DNA from: Mucilaginibacter sp. | Lineage (GTDB): Bacteria > Bacteroidota > Bacteroidia > Sphingobacteriales > Sphingobacteriaceae | Reading direction: 5' to 3' | DNA length: 64,000 nt | NCBI GenBank assembly: GCA_031292485.1 | Contig: JARLHA010000007.1 | Location: 31,134 to 95,133 of the forward strand | Shown here: piece by piece, positions 25,372 to 34,741 of the stretch | Position numbering within the stretch: the first letter of the stretch is position 1 | Layout: every line of letters begins with the position of its first letter | Program-made: the position numbers and the translations under genes | Notes under the pieces: generated by a model | What the model was told of the DNA's origin: nothing | Databases searched by the model: none | What the model saw: only the letters and a program-made list of their open reading frames with translations

Positions 25372-27249
25372 TTATTTAGCCGCCCATTTATTATTGCGTT
25401 CATCAGCATCCATAAATATCCCGCCGTCTAATACCGCCGTTTGAATGTCTTTCTTTGTTTTTACAAGCAGATTTAATTGCCGTTGATCATTTTTCCAAAC
25501 TACAGGCGTTTGGTGGAAAGTTTCGGTAGCGCCATCTGTATAAGTCACTTTAATATCAAACGGAACCGCAAAACCACCTATATTCTTTATCGAAAAATCA
25601 TATCCGCCCCTGGCCTTAGTCACCTTTTGCAAATCAAGGTCGATATAATAATTACTAAAAAACCAATTATTAAAAAACCAGTTCAAATCCTGGCCCGATC
25701 CGCTATTCATCGAGTTAAAATAATCCCATGGTATAGGATGTTTGCCATTCCAGTTGTCCATATACGTATGCAGTGCTTTTTTGAAAAGCTCGTCGCCCAG
25801 CATATCTTTCAAGGCAAAATAACTTAACGACGGTTTTCCGTACGAGTTATTGCCATAACCGCCCCTTAGTTCACTTGATGGCGTAATAATGGGCAGGTCT
25901 TCAGCCGTTGCCGGGTCATGTATCCAGCGGTTGATACGAAATTGCTTATAAAGATTATCGGCCTTTTCCTGGCCGACCTCTGAAGCGCCGATCAGCCTTT
26001 CAAAGGTGGTGGCCCAGCCTTCGTCCATAAAGGCATACCGACTCTCATTAATACCCATGTAAAACGGAAAATAGGTATGTGCAATCTCGTGATCCTGAAC
26101 GAATTGAGCAAACTTTATATCATCGGTATGACTGTCGTTCACCATCATGGGGTACTCCATATCCGCAAATCCTTCAAACGATGTCATCTTAGGGAAAGGA
26201 TAGGGAACTCCCGGCCAGTTATGCGAAAGCCAGCTTAATGAGTTACGCCCTGCCTGTACCGCATGATGAAAATCTGCAGACCTGTCATTAAATGCCGACT
26301 GCATGGCAGCGCGCCGGCCTGTGGCGTCGTCAACCACGGCACTGGCAGCGTCCCAATCATAATGATCGCTTATCCCTACTGCCATATCGCTTACATTGGT
26401 CGCTTTCCATGTCCATGTATTCTGGTCATTTTGTGCAGTTATATTCTTTTTTGCCAGGTCTTCTTTGGTGGCAACGTGTATGGTTGAGTCGCTTGTAAAA
26501 GACTCCTGCAATCTTTTTTCATATTCGGGCTGTAATACCTGCGAAGGATTTTGCAGGGTACCTGTTGCCCAAACAATATAATTTTTAGGCACGGTAACGT
26601 TCAGGGTATAGTCGTTAAAATCGTTGTAAAACTCCTGGGCATCTAAAAAAGGCAGTGTATCCCATCCGTTATAGTCATCATAAACCGACACCCTGGGGTA
26701 AAAATAGGCCAGGTAATAGGTAGTAGAATCTATCATACCCTCGCGCCCGCTTTGTTTGGAAACCTCAAAATGCCAGGTAATATCCAAACTCACAGAATCG
26801 TGAGGCATAAGCGGTTTTAATAAACCTACCATCTGGTTGGTTGCTGCCATGGTTTTATTGTTCCAATCTTTTTTTGTGCCATTGATCAGGAAATTATCGA
26901 TTTGCACGCCGGGCGTTAAATAATCATCCCCGGCATTCCCAAACCTTGCGGCACCTGGCCGGTGTATGTTCAGGATCAGCTTCATGTTAAGCCTTCGTAA
27001 AGTATCCGGGCTATTGTTAAAATAAGTGATTACCTCATGACCTTTTACCGTTCTGTCCGGAGGCAAAGCAGTGATGGAAATATTATAATGTCCATGGTTT
27101 TCCCAGTAATTCTTGCCAGGCTTGCCATCCATAGAATGGGCCCCTTTTTCGTAGGCACGTTTTATATCACGCGGCATATAAAGTTCCTGGGCCTGCGCCT
27201 GCCATAAAACCAGGCACATAAAAGCGGATAGAATAAATGATTTTTGCAT
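25372..27249 (-). CDS. Exported M1 family metallopeptidase
   Basis: A 625-residue aminopeptidase-like enzyme with signal peptide (1-20, 'MCLVLWQAQAQ'). The zinc site is H387-E388-x-x-H391 ('HEIAH') with third ligand E410 in 'MDEGWA', the spacing expected for gluzincins. The N-terminal beta-domain covers about 40-290. The usual GAMEN motif is replaced by 'FEGFADMEYPMM', as in many Bacteroidota M1 homologues. It would trim peptides in the periplasm or outside the cell. Confidence 0.9.
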   Translation of the reverse strand: MQKSFILSAFMCLVLWQAQAQELYMPRDIKRAYEKGAHSMDGKPGKNYWENHGHYNISITALPPDRTVKGHEVITYFNNSPDTLRRLNMKLILNIHRPGAARFGNAGDDYLTPGVQIDNFLINGTKKDWNNKTMAATNQMVGLLKPLMPHDSVSLDITWHFEVSKQSGREGMIDSTTYYLAYFYPRVSVYDDYNGWDTLPFLDAQEFYNDFNDYTLNVTVPKNYIVWATGTLQNPSQVLQPEYEKRLQESFTSDSTIHVATKEDLAKKNITAQNDQNTWTWKATNVSDMAVGISDHYDWDAASAVVDDATGRRAAMQSAFNDRSADFHHAVQAGRNSLSWLSHNWPGVPYPFPKMTSFEGFADMEYPMMVNDSHTDDIKFAQFVQDHEIAHTYFPFYMGINESRYAFMDEGWATTFERLIGASEVGQEKADNLYKQFRINRWIHDPATAEDLPIITPSSELRGGYGNNSYGKPSLSYFALKDMLGDELFKKALHTYMDNWNGKHPIPWDYFNSMNSGSGQDLNWFFNNWFFSNYYIDLDLQKVTKARGGYDFSIKNIGGFAVPFDIKVTYTDGATETFHQTPVVWKNDQRQLNLLVKTKKDIQTAVLDGGIFMDADERNNKWAAK

Positions 27250-27412
27250 TTTCAGAGATGTTATTTACAGACAAATTAAAGACAATTTATTCAAAAACAA
27301 CCCATCGGCTTATAACTACCTGTGATTTTTAAATGCTTGCCCTTTTATTTTCAATGGTTTTAGTTTACAACAAGTAATTGCAACAAGTTTGCAAAAAAAA
27401 ATCATTTTACTA

Positions 27413-27515
27413 TTGGCACTCCCATAAATATTTTTTTACTTTGCAACAGTTATTTTAATAGGGGTATTAAATAACTAATTTGTGGCCACCTGCCTTTGGG
27501 CGGGTGGTTTTTTTT
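27413..27515 (+). ncRNA. Candidate short intergenic RNA, about 65 nt
   Basis: Promoter-like TTG (27413-27415), 21-nt spacer, TACTTTG (27437-27443). Then about 65 nt without an open frame, ending in a strong terminator: CCACCTGCC (27486-27494), loop TTTG, GGCGGGTGG (27499-27507), eight Ts. The predicted RNA spans about 27449-27515. No gene sits between promoter and terminator, hence a small RNA. No family is recognised. Confidence 0.5.
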
Positions 27516-27645
27516 ATCACTGATTTTTACTGATGCTACGATTTCACTGATTTTAGTACAGCTTAAATTTTTTATCTATAAATTCGAATCTCCGGGCACT
27601 GACGTACTTATCAGTGAAATCAAATAATCAGTTAAATCTGTGATC
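27516..27645. repeat. ATCACTGATTT inverted short-repeat element
   Basis: The left arm (27516-27555) reads ATCACTGATTTTTACTGATG and TTTCACTGATTTTA. The right arm (27608-27645) reads ATCAGTGAAATC, AATCAGTTAAATCTGTGAT in the opposite sense. It ends directly at the ATG of the Smr gene, so that gene's leader lies in the repeat. Confidence 0.8.
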
Positions 27646-28590
27646 ATGAAGTATAAGTTAGGTGATTTTGTGCGTTTTGTTGATGAAAAGATGGAGGGTT
27701 TTGTTACCCGGATCATTGACGAACAGATGATTGGTGTTACAGGAGAGGATGATTTCGAAATTCCGGTACTGGCAAGTAAAGTTACCACAGTGCATGGATA
27801 CGTTCCGGCAGGGTCGGTTAAAGAGACCAAAGCTGACGAGCCGGAATTTACAGGAGAATTTAGCTCCAAAGGGGTTTATTTAGGTTTCGTGAATGATCCA
27901 AAAGCAAATTCCGTGGTGCATTTTCATTTGGTGAACGATACCTCATTTCAGTTGCTGGCCGCTTTAACTACCTCGGGACAAAATAAATTTAAAGGGGAAT
28001 TTGCCGGCGTCATCGCTCCGAAAACCGCTGTTAAAATTTACTCCGGCCAAATGGCTGACCTGCAGCTATGGCCAAAGTTTACGTTAAACATCACTTTTTA
28101 TACAACACAAAATATTGAGCCGCCTGCGCCTTTGGCAATTCACGAAAAATTTAAAGCAAAAGATTTTGCAGGATCAAAAAAACAGGTACCTGTGCTAAAA
28201 CAGCCAGGATGGTTAATACAGTTAGATGAACACGAAGTAGTTATTGATGCACAAAAGCTAAAAGAAAGCTTTTTTAAATCTCCGGAAGAAAAAACGAAAT
28301 TAGACAAGCCGGGTAAAGAAGTGGACCTCCATATTGAAAAGCTGCGCAATGATTACCAGTTTATCAACAGCTCTGAAATACTGAAAATCCAACTCGAACA
28401 CTTCCATAAATCTCTCGACGCCGCAATTGTACATCAACTCCACGAAATTGTTTTCATTCATGGTGCAGGGAATGGCACTTTAAGGAACGAAATCCATAAG
28501 ATATTGGGTAAGCATCCAAAAGTTCAAACATTTATGGATGCGCAAAAGGAAAAGTTCGGCTATGGGGCTACCAAGGTCATTTTAAAGTAG
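27646..28590 (+). CDS. DUF2027 / Smr domain protein
   Basis: A 314-residue protein. The N-terminal part (1-70, 'YKLGDFVRFVDEKMEGFVTRI') and middle beta-domain match DUF2027, a Bacteroidota MutS2-associated module. The C-terminal Smr domain (about 228-314) has 'VDLHIEKL' and 'EIVFIHGAGNGTLRNEIHKIL', the typical nuclease/nucleic-acid-binding motifs. Smr domains cleave or bind branched DNA or colliding-ribosome mRNA. The ATG at 27646 is preferred to the in-frame GTG six bases earlier. Confidence 0.88.
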   Translation: MKYKLGDFVRFVDEKMEGFVTRIIDEQMIGVTGEDDFEIPVLASKVTTVHGYVPAGSVKETKADEPEFTGEFSSKGVYLGFVNDPKANSVVHFHLVNDTSFQLLAALTTSGQNKFKGEFAGVIAPKTAVKIYSGQMADLQLWPKFTLNITFYTTQNIEPPAPLAIHEKFKAKDFAGSKKQVPVLKQPGWLIQLDEHEVVIDAQKLKESFFKSPEEKTKLDKPGKEVDLHIEKLRNDYQFINSSEILKIQLEHFHKSLDAAIVHQLHEIVFIHGAGNGTLRNEIHKILGKHPKVQTFMDAQKEKFGYGATKVILK

Positions 28591-28670
28591 CAAGCACCAA
28601 ATGCCCGCTCACGGCCTTCTCATATTGCGAAAGGAAAACCATCTGAGATGTTTTACGATCTAAAAACAGA

Positions 28671-30140
28671 TTACTTTTCGTTAATAAATTTTTGCGCGAT
28701 CCCTAACGGGCGAAAGGTAAACCGCTTTTTGATATGGTGCCCGCCAATACGGTGCAAAACGTTTCGCAAGGTTTCAATAACCCTTATGGTATGATCGCCT
28801 TTATTGATCATAACGCACTCAGCCATTACGGCGTGAGCGGCATCGGTAATCTCCGAACGGGTAGCTATGCCCGTCTTATTAAGCGTCTCCAACACCTGGG
28901 TTGCCCATACAACCGGAACGTGTGCCGCCTCACAAATCCATAATATTTCGTCCTGAATCTCGCCGGTTCTCTCAAAGCCAATTTCAACGGCAAGGTCCCC
29001 GCGTGCTATCATTACACCAAAGGCTTTTTGTCGCATTCCCCCTATCAGCAAATCAGGCAAATTTTTCACAGATTCCGGTGTCTCTATTTTCATAATGATA
29101 TTTGGCGGCTGGGCAGATAATTCATTTAAAGCATCCTGCAAGTTTTTAAGGTCATCTGCGTTCCGGATAAATGAATACCCAACAAGGTCGGCGTGCTGAC
29201 AAATAAAAGGCAGGCATGCTTTATCAAAATCGGTTATCGGTGAAACAGAAATTTCAGAGTCAGGAAAATTAATGCCTTTGTGCGATTTTATTTGCGGCTT
29301 ACCTGATGAAATACGAACTATCCTAACGGCTGCACCTTCCTGTTTTACCGTTTCAACTACGCCCTCAATCATACCATCGTCAATAAAAACCCGCTCTCCC
29401 TTTTTTATCATTGAAACGATTCCGGGCACATTGGGGTTGATTACAATATCATCCTTGGTAAAGTGTTTGGCGTGGTCTGCAAGCCAGATCAACTCGCCTT
29501 CTTTAATTTTTACTTTGCCCTTTTTATGCCCTTTATTCATCAGTATTGTCCTGATCTTGGGTCCGGCTATATCCATGTATATCTTACAGTTCAAGCCGGT
29601 TTCGTGGCATGCCTTTTCAAGCTGATGGAGCATTGCGGTCCATATGTCTTCGTTGTCGTGGGCACAATTTATCCGGGCCACATTCATTCCATTTTGCAGC
29701 AGCGCTTTTATCAGGGCATAATCTTCGGCAAATGAAACGTCAAACGTAACCATAATGAATGGCGTGCCATTTTCGTTCTTTTCACCAAAAAGGATCTTGC
29801 TTCTTTCTTCAATTTGACGGGTACCAAATTCATAAGTACATTCATCCAGTTCTGCGGCCGAGTAATCTTGTTTCAGCCATTGTAATATCGCCTGTATTTG
29901 CCTGTGGATATGGCTTTCGGAGCTGGCCAGGGAAGAAAGACCGTGGATATGAAGTGCATCCTGCAATTCGCGGATATCTTCACTTCGCAAGGTTAAATAA
30001 TGGATCAGGTTTCGTAAAGCATGTTGCTGCTGCGGGTGAATATCTTTTATCTTCAACACTCTTTTTTCACTTTCAAGCAGCATGTTTTTTTCAAGCTCCC
30101 TTAAATGCTTCCGTACCTTTTGCAACGAGTCAGTTTTCAT
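28671..30140 (-). CDS. Divergent pyruvate-kinase-like protein without C-terminal domain
   Basis: A protein of 489 residues; positions here count from an in-frame TTG two codons upstream. Residues 1-125 are a helical N-terminal extension and about 128-470 a pyruvate kinase barrel plus B domain. Kept: 'GMNVARIN', K353 and E355 in 'IIMKIETPESV', 'VMIARGDLAVEIG', and T416 in 'WATQVLETL'. Changed: the canonical LDTKGPEIRTG region reads MDIAGPKIRT, NFSHG reads NCAHD, and MLSGETA reads MINKGDH. The allosteric C-terminal domain is absent. A TAACTTTG box (30176-30169) lies upstream. It may be a K+-independent or non-classical kinase. Confidence 0.75.
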   Translation of the reverse strand: MKTDSLQKVRKHLRELEKNMLLESEKRVLKIKDIHPQQQHALRNLIHYLTLRSEDIRELQDALHIHGLSSLASSESHIHRQIQAILQWLKQDYSAAELDECTYEFGTRQIEERSKILFGEKNENGTPFIMVTFDVSFAEDYALIKALLQNGMNVARINCAHDNEDIWTAMLHQLEKACHETGLNCKIYMDIAGPKIRTILMNKGHKKGKVKIKEGELIWLADHAKHFTKDDIVINPNVPGIVSMIKKGERVFIDDGMIEGVVETVKQEGAAVRIVRISSGKPQIKSHKGINFPDSEISVSPITDFDKACLPFICQHADLVGYSFIRNADDLKNLQDALNELSAQPPNIIMKIETPESVKNLPDLLIGGMRQKAFGVMIARGDLAVEIGFERTGEIQDEILWICEAAHVPVVWATQVLETLNKTGIATRSEITDAAHAVMAECVMINKGDHTIRVIETLRNVLHRIGGHHIKKRFTFRPLGIAQKFINEK

Positions 30141-30270
30141 ATCCAATAAAATAGCTTGTAATTACAAACAAAGTTACCGGTAGCTGGCGCTTTAACTATG
30201 ATGGCGGTCACTATTAAAAATGATGACAGCCAAATTGCATTTGCTGTTAGGTCTCAGGGAAACGATTATA

Positions 30271-31602
30271 TCATGGTAGATTATCCAACACTACATCCGG
30301 CATTTTACGGGATGAAGGCCGCTCAAAAAAGACATTTCTGACTGTGTAGCTATTAAAAAAGCCACAATTTTTAAGGTAAAAAGCATTACCAGCCACTCCG
30401 CCTGAAAAATCCATGCGGTAACCCTTTGCACCAGTATTGTCGGCAGTAAACTTTGCTTTATTCAGTTCCACCCATTTTCCGTTTTCATCAGCGATCCATT
30501 CATTATTAAAATAAACTTTACGGGCAATAGTACCCTGTTCCGGGTCGAAATTTTCCAAAAATGAATGCAGATGTTTTAAGTAAGTATTGGTTTGCGGCCT
30601 GCTGAAACTGGCAATCAAATGCCATTCATTCACTTCCGGGGCAAAAAACCAGGCGGTATAAACGGTGTGGTTATTTCCGCCGGGCAGAGCCCTTATCAAA
30701 AACTTGTAGGTATTACCGGCTTTCCAGTTAAATAGCAAATAGCTTTGCCCGCCTGAACCTTCACTGCCAAATTCTCCGGTGTGTACGCCGGCGCCTTTCT
30801 TTAGCATCACGATTTTCTGTTCATCTGGTATTTTCTTAGGGTCATCTGTATTAAAAGGGCTCCAAACTGAAAAAAGGATATGTCTTTCGGTTGCCGAGTT
30901 TACCTGCATCCCGAAATACCCTTCCCCAAAGCCGCAGGCCATAAAATATGAACCTAAAACATCGTTATTTTTTGGAACGGTTACTTCGTTGTAAAACCAT
31001 TCAGCGTTTTTATTGTCAGGCACTACATAACCCAGGTGAACCGAGGGGCCCCTCCTCCCCCAATAAAAAAAGTCGCCATCATTATCCCGCACAAAGGATG
31101 TATTTTCTTTTATGTTGAGACCCGTTAACTTCAGGCTGGCTATATCCGCATATACATTGCCTGTTTTACTACCACCATTTATTTTAATGGCCACATAGCC
31201 CGTATCATTTACCGTCCATTCTCCCGCATAATGACTTTCAATTACACTGCCTTTCACTCTTATGTACTGCGTTTTATTTAAGGCTGACACCGATAATACC
31301 GTTTCTCCGTCGGGTACTTTCAGGTTGAGATATAATTTAAAGTTTCCTTTTTTTTCGAACCTTATATAAGTTACAAAGCAGGCGTTTTTGTTTGTCCAGT
31401 TAACAATACCGTCATTACTGATATTACCGCCAAGGGTGTCTTTATCTACCCGCCATGCGTTGCCGCCTACAGGCACCGATATTATGGTATCGTTATGGCT
31501 GGTTACAAGTATGCTTGAGCCGGCCTGGCAGTGCAGGTTCTGAAGGATCAAAAAAATACCAAATACAACAGCGAATCCGATTCTCTTTCTATTTATGTTC
31601 AT
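30271..31602 (-). CDS. DUF5077-DUF3472 exported protein
   Basis: A 443-residue secreted protein. After a signal peptide (about 1-28) comes a DUF5077-like beta-sandwich (about 33-150, 'VPVGGNAWRVDKDTLGGNISND', 'NFKLYLNLKVPDGETVLSV'). Then comes a DUF3472 domain (about 165-430, 'GRRGPSVHLGYVVPDN', 'EWFYNEVTVPKNNDVLGSYFMACGFGEGYFGMQVNS'). Both are associated with carbohydrate-related secreted proteins of Bacteroidota, without known activity. The start overlaps the 3' end of a kinase remnant by 14 bp. Confidence 0.82.
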   Translation of the reverse strand: MNINRKRIGFAVVFGIFLILQNLHCQAGSSILVTSHNDTIISVPVGGNAWRVDKDTLGGNISNDGIVNWTNKNACFVTYIRFEKKGNFKLYLNLKVPDGETVLSVSALNKTQYIRVKGSVIESHYAGEWTVNDTGYVAIKINGGSKTGNVYADIASLKLTGLNIKENTSFVRDNDGDFFYWGRRGPSVHLGYVVPDNKNAEWFYNEVTVPKNNDVLGSYFMACGFGEGYFGMQVNSATERHILFSVWSPFNTDDPKKIPDEQKIVMLKKGAGVHTGEFGSEGSGGQSYLLFNWKAGNTYKFLIRALPGGNNHTVYTAWFFAPEVNEWHLIASFSRPQTNTYLKHLHSFLENFDPEQGTIARKVYFNNEWIADENGKWVELNKAKFTADNTGAKGYRMDFSGGVAGNAFYLKNCGFFNSYTVRNVFFERPSSRKMPDVVLDNLP

Positions 31603-31868
31603 TCTGCCAGGTTTTTAAAATAATGTTATAGAGTGTCTCTCGTGCTTCCTCCAGCTTCCGCACCAACTGAAATTGTGCCTTTGCACGCTGCAAATTATGC
31701 CATGGCGAGTGTATTTTAAAATAAACATCGCCGTTAAGGTAATCTGTTAAAAACCGCACGCCTTGCATATAGAGTAAAAGCAATGCACGTCTTTTAACGA
31801 GTTCACATCGGCTTCGGTTAAAAAAGCGGTTGCCTGGTACAGGTAGCCTTTTACATAGGTTTTTCAAA
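31589..31868 (-). pseudogene. 3' remnant of an aminoglycoside phosphotransferase/NahK-like kinase
   Basis: The open frame ends 'YMQGVRFLTDYLNGDVYFKIHSPWHNL...', closely like the C-terminus of Bacteroidota N-acetylhexosamine-1-kinase-type APH-fold proteins of about 360 residues. Just upstream the homology continues in another frame ('YVKGYLYQATAFLTEADVNSLK'), with the break near 31795. The rest of the kinase is missing, since a different gene follows at 31880. So it is a truncated and frameshifted relic. The assignment is from remembered family sequence. Confidence 0.65.
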
Positions 31869-31879
31869 ACAGAAACAAC

Positions 31880-32065
31880 CTATTTCTCCAGCACAAATGT
31901 AATATTTGTCCAGTTGGCAGCGGCGGTGGCGCTGTGGATGATCTCTTTAATTACCCAACCGTCGTCCAGGTATTTGTTTACGTAACTTATTTCGTATGCT
32001 GAATGCCGGTTGGTAACCGTCTGTTCATAAACATTGATATTTACCGTAATTACTTTTTGTGCCAT
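31880..32065 (-). CDS. Small hypothetical protein
   Basis: A 61-residue protein MAQKVITVNINVYEQ... ending 'NWTNITFVLEK'. The 'VNKYLDDGWVIKEIIHSAT' core suggests a small alpha/beta fold resembling DUF4177-type proteins, though this is tentative. An ATG three codons upstream is possible. It sits where the front of the truncated kinase would have been, so an insertion or deletion event may have joined them. Confidence 0.6.
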   Translation of the reverse strand: MAQKVITVNINVYEQTVTNRHSAYEISYVNKYLDDGWVIKEIIHSATAAANWTNITFVLEK

Positions 32066-32303
32066 GATGTTCAATTTGATTGTTTAGGGTATATATTTAT
32101 AAGATTGTAGCCCCCGCCAATAATGGCGGTGAATTTAGGGCGAAGTGCAGGAAAAATCAAAACAATGCACGAAATTTTTAAAAAAACATGGCTGGTCAAT
32201 TTGATTAATCTGATGAACAATGGGCGTTTGTATTTGAATTTTTTAAAGCCCCCCAAAAAAAAACGAAATACCGGATCAGCGAAATATTATGTGCGACGCC
32301 TGA

Positions 32304-33641
32304 TCACGAGCTTGCTTCTTTTTTTATCAATATGCCGTTAGCAGTTGTATCAGTCCCATTGGCATCATGGTAAAGTTTGAAGATGATATAAAATATTGAC
32401 CCTATACCCGGGGTGCTTTCAAATGCTATTTTACCGTTTTGCAATTCAGTAAATTCTTTACACAGCACCAGGCCCAATCCCACCCCTTTTTCGTTTTTAG
32501 TTCCGTAAATCGAGTTTACTTTTAGCGAAAATATAGCAGCCTGTTCCTCAAACGGAATACCTATTCCATTATCTTTTATCATGATACGGCATTCGTCATC
32601 AACAATATCAGTAGATATGGCAATCTCACCGCCCGGGGAGGTAAACTTAATGGCATTGCTTACTAAATTCCTGACAACTAATTGGAGCATGTCGATATCC
32701 GCGATGATATATACATCCGGTTTTATTTGGTTGGCAATGTGAATCCCTTTTTCTGCTGCAATTGTTTGATGAATCTGGAAAGTGCTTTTCAATACATCCT
32801 TAACGTTCACCTTTACCCCGTTTACTTTAACGCCATGCATTTGTGCTTTACTCCATGAAAGCAGATTTGACAGCATTTGTTGGGTATAGAGTGTTGAATT
32901 TAGCAGATCTTTTTTTATAGCTTCTTTTTCGCTTTCTTCAAGTTTAAACTCTGAAAGTATTTCAAGGTAATTTTGTATAGATGATAACGGTGAGCGAAGA
33001 TCATGAGCAAGAATTGAAAATAATTTATCTTTGGTATCATTAGCTATTGCAAGCTCTGCTGCTTTTTCCTCAACCTGCATCTTTTCTGCGAAATAGCTTT
33101 TTCTGACTGTTGTGGTTACAAAAAAAATAAAAAAAACAATACATAAATACGTATACGCAAAATCAATAAAACGACTTTGTTTATCACTGTAAGTATTACT
33201 TATTAATTGTGGGTCGAGATATTCAGTCAATAACAACATGCCGACTATAACTACGTTAAGCGTTATCCAAAACCAATACTGTTTGCGCGGAACGATAGAA
33301 ATAGTGAGGAAAAAAGAAAGCATGAATATTAACAGTGTGGGGCCATTGATGCCTGAGTTATATTTAAAGTTAACAATCAACAGCGTATTGATCACCGTCA
33401 TGTATACCATAATACAGGCATTTAACTTCAATTTAATCCTTGAGTAGTAATAACAAGTTATTGCGAGAAAAAAAACAAGCAGCATTAACACCGCCAATTG
33501 TTGTATCCCAAGAATATAATTCAACCCGATTGTAAAAATCAGGCTGGCGGCTGAAACAAAAGTAATAGCGTTAAATATCCTTGCTTCCAAAGAAAAATCA
33601 GCGGGAGCCCCAATAATTTTCGACCAAAATGACTGCTTCAT
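32304..33641 (-). CDS. Membrane sensor histidine kinase
   Basis: A 445-residue protein with six or so transmembrane helices (about 25-180). A HisKA domain has phospho-acceptor H213 in 'AHDLRSPL', and a HATPase_c domain has N box 'VRNLVSNAIKFTSPGGEI', G1 'DNGIGIP' and G2 'GVGLGL'. It is complete and probably active. No response regulator is adjacent, so its partner is elsewhere. The 229 bp downstream holds a short CCGCCA-ATAA-TGGCGG hairpin at 32113-32128. Confidence 0.92.
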   Translation of the reverse strand: MKQSFWSKIIGAPADFSLEARIFNAITFVSAASLIFTIGLNYILGIQQLAVLMLLVFFLAITCYYYSRIKLKLNACIMVYMTVINTLLIVNFKYNSGINGPTLLIFMLSFFLTISIVPRKQYWFWITLNVVIVGMLLLTEYLDPQLISNTYSDKQSRFIDFAYTYLCIVFFIFFVTTTVRKSYFAEKMQVEEKAAELAIANDTKDKLFSILAHDLRSPLSSIQNYLEILSEFKLEESEKEAIKKDLLNSTLYTQQMLSNLLSWSKAQMHGVKVNGVKVNVKDVLKSTFQIHQTIAAEKGIHIANQIKPDVYIIADIDMLQLVVRNLVSNAIKFTSPGGEIAISTDIVDDECRIMIKDNGIGIPFEEQAAIFSLKVNSIYGTKNEKGVGLGLVLCKEFTELQNGKIAFESTPGIGSIFYIIFKLYHDANGTDTTANGILIKKEASS

Positions 33642-33888
33642 TTTTATGTATTATCTTGGTTTTTTTGGGCGGGTATATTAATTAAAGCTATAAAATTTAT
33701 ATCATATACAAACCATTCAGGAATGATTTTATTTAAATATACCTGTTTTGAATAAATAAAATTGGGGCGGTATACCAATGTTCAGCGGACACTTATATAT
33801 AAAACATCAATTAATGGTTATATTCGTTTTGGAAAAAAAACCGGTATATATTTCACCCTGTTGGCAATCTTCTTTACTTTAAATTCCG

Positions 33889-34671
33889 ATGAAAAAACTG
33901 ATCATCATTTTTTTAATATGTGCGGGTTTGGCACAGGCGCAGCCGAAAATTAAATGGCCCGATCATAAAAAGGCGGTGATTGTATTAACCTATGACGATG
34001 GGCTCTATTCACAGCTTAACGTAGCTATTCCGCAGCTTGATTCAGCGCATTTAAAAGGAACCTTTTTTTTGTCGGGCGATCTGAATTACGAAACCATACC
34101 CAGATGGCGTAAAGCCAGCAGACGGGGCCACGAGCTAGGAAACCATTCCATTTACCATCCTTGTATGAGCGTAAACGACAATCCTGTTGCCTCAGAACAT
34201 TACACCCCGGCAATGATTTTGGAAGAGATCGGGGTCATGAATAATTTTTTATTTGCGGTTGACGGTAAAACATCGCATACCTATGCTTATCCGTGTACCG
34301 AAACATCTGTTGGCGGCAAAAACTATGTTGATTCGCTCAGGAAATCCGGCTTAATCAGATACGCCCGAATTGGAGGCGACAAAGAGGCCATCATAACGGA
34401 TTTTAAAAATCTCGACCCAATGCTGGTACCGTCGTATGGGCTGGATGACAACACGACCGCCGACCAGTTGATCACCTACGTTAAAACTGTTCAAAAAAAA
34501 GGCGGTATGGGCGTTTTTATGTTTCATGGCATTGGCGGCGATTATATCACGACCCGCGCCTTATCGCATAAAAAACTTATTGAATATCTTGTAAAAAACA
34601 AAAAGGATATATGGGTTGCCACTTTTCAGCAAGCCATGGATTATATTTCAAAAATGAAAAATAAAAAGTAG
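33889..34671 (+). CDS. Exported polysaccharide deacetylase
   Basis: A 260-residue CE4 NodB-fold enzyme with signal peptide 'KKLIIIFLICAGLAQAQ'. The catalytic/metal aspartates are in 'LTYDDG' and the metal histidines in 'ELGNHSIYHPC' (H-x-x-x-H). 'FMFHGIGGD' near the C-terminus carries the motif-5 histidine. It would remove acetyl groups from GlcNAc-containing polymers or act on a related amide. It stands alone, divergent from the sensor kinase. Confidence 0.9.
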   Translation: MKKLIIIFLICAGLAQAQPKIKWPDHKKAVIVLTYDDGLYSQLNVAIPQLDSAHLKGTFFLSGDLNYETIPRWRKASRRGHELGNHSIYHPCMSVNDNPVASEHYTPAMILEEIGVMNNFLFAVDGKTSHTYAYPCTETSVGGKNYVDSLRKSGLIRYARIGGDKEAIITDFKNLDPMLVPSYGLDDNTTADQLITYVKTVQKKGGMGVFMFHGIGGDYITTRALSHKKLIEYLVKNKKDIWVATFQQAMDYISKMKNKK

Positions 34672-34741
34672 ACCGAAACCTTTCTGACAGAAAAGGACTT
34701 CGTATCAGGCAAGCCATTTCTGTTTAAAGTATTTCTAAATA

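Noticed and set aside
27575..27605. tRNA-like TTCGAATC followed by CCGGGC
   Set aside because: No acceptor, D or anticodon arm can be folded from the flanking repeat DNA.
32071..32256. 61-residue hydrophobic frame on the minus strand
   Set aside because: It begins in an intergenic region, overlaps the start of the gene at 32065 and has no domain pattern or start signal.
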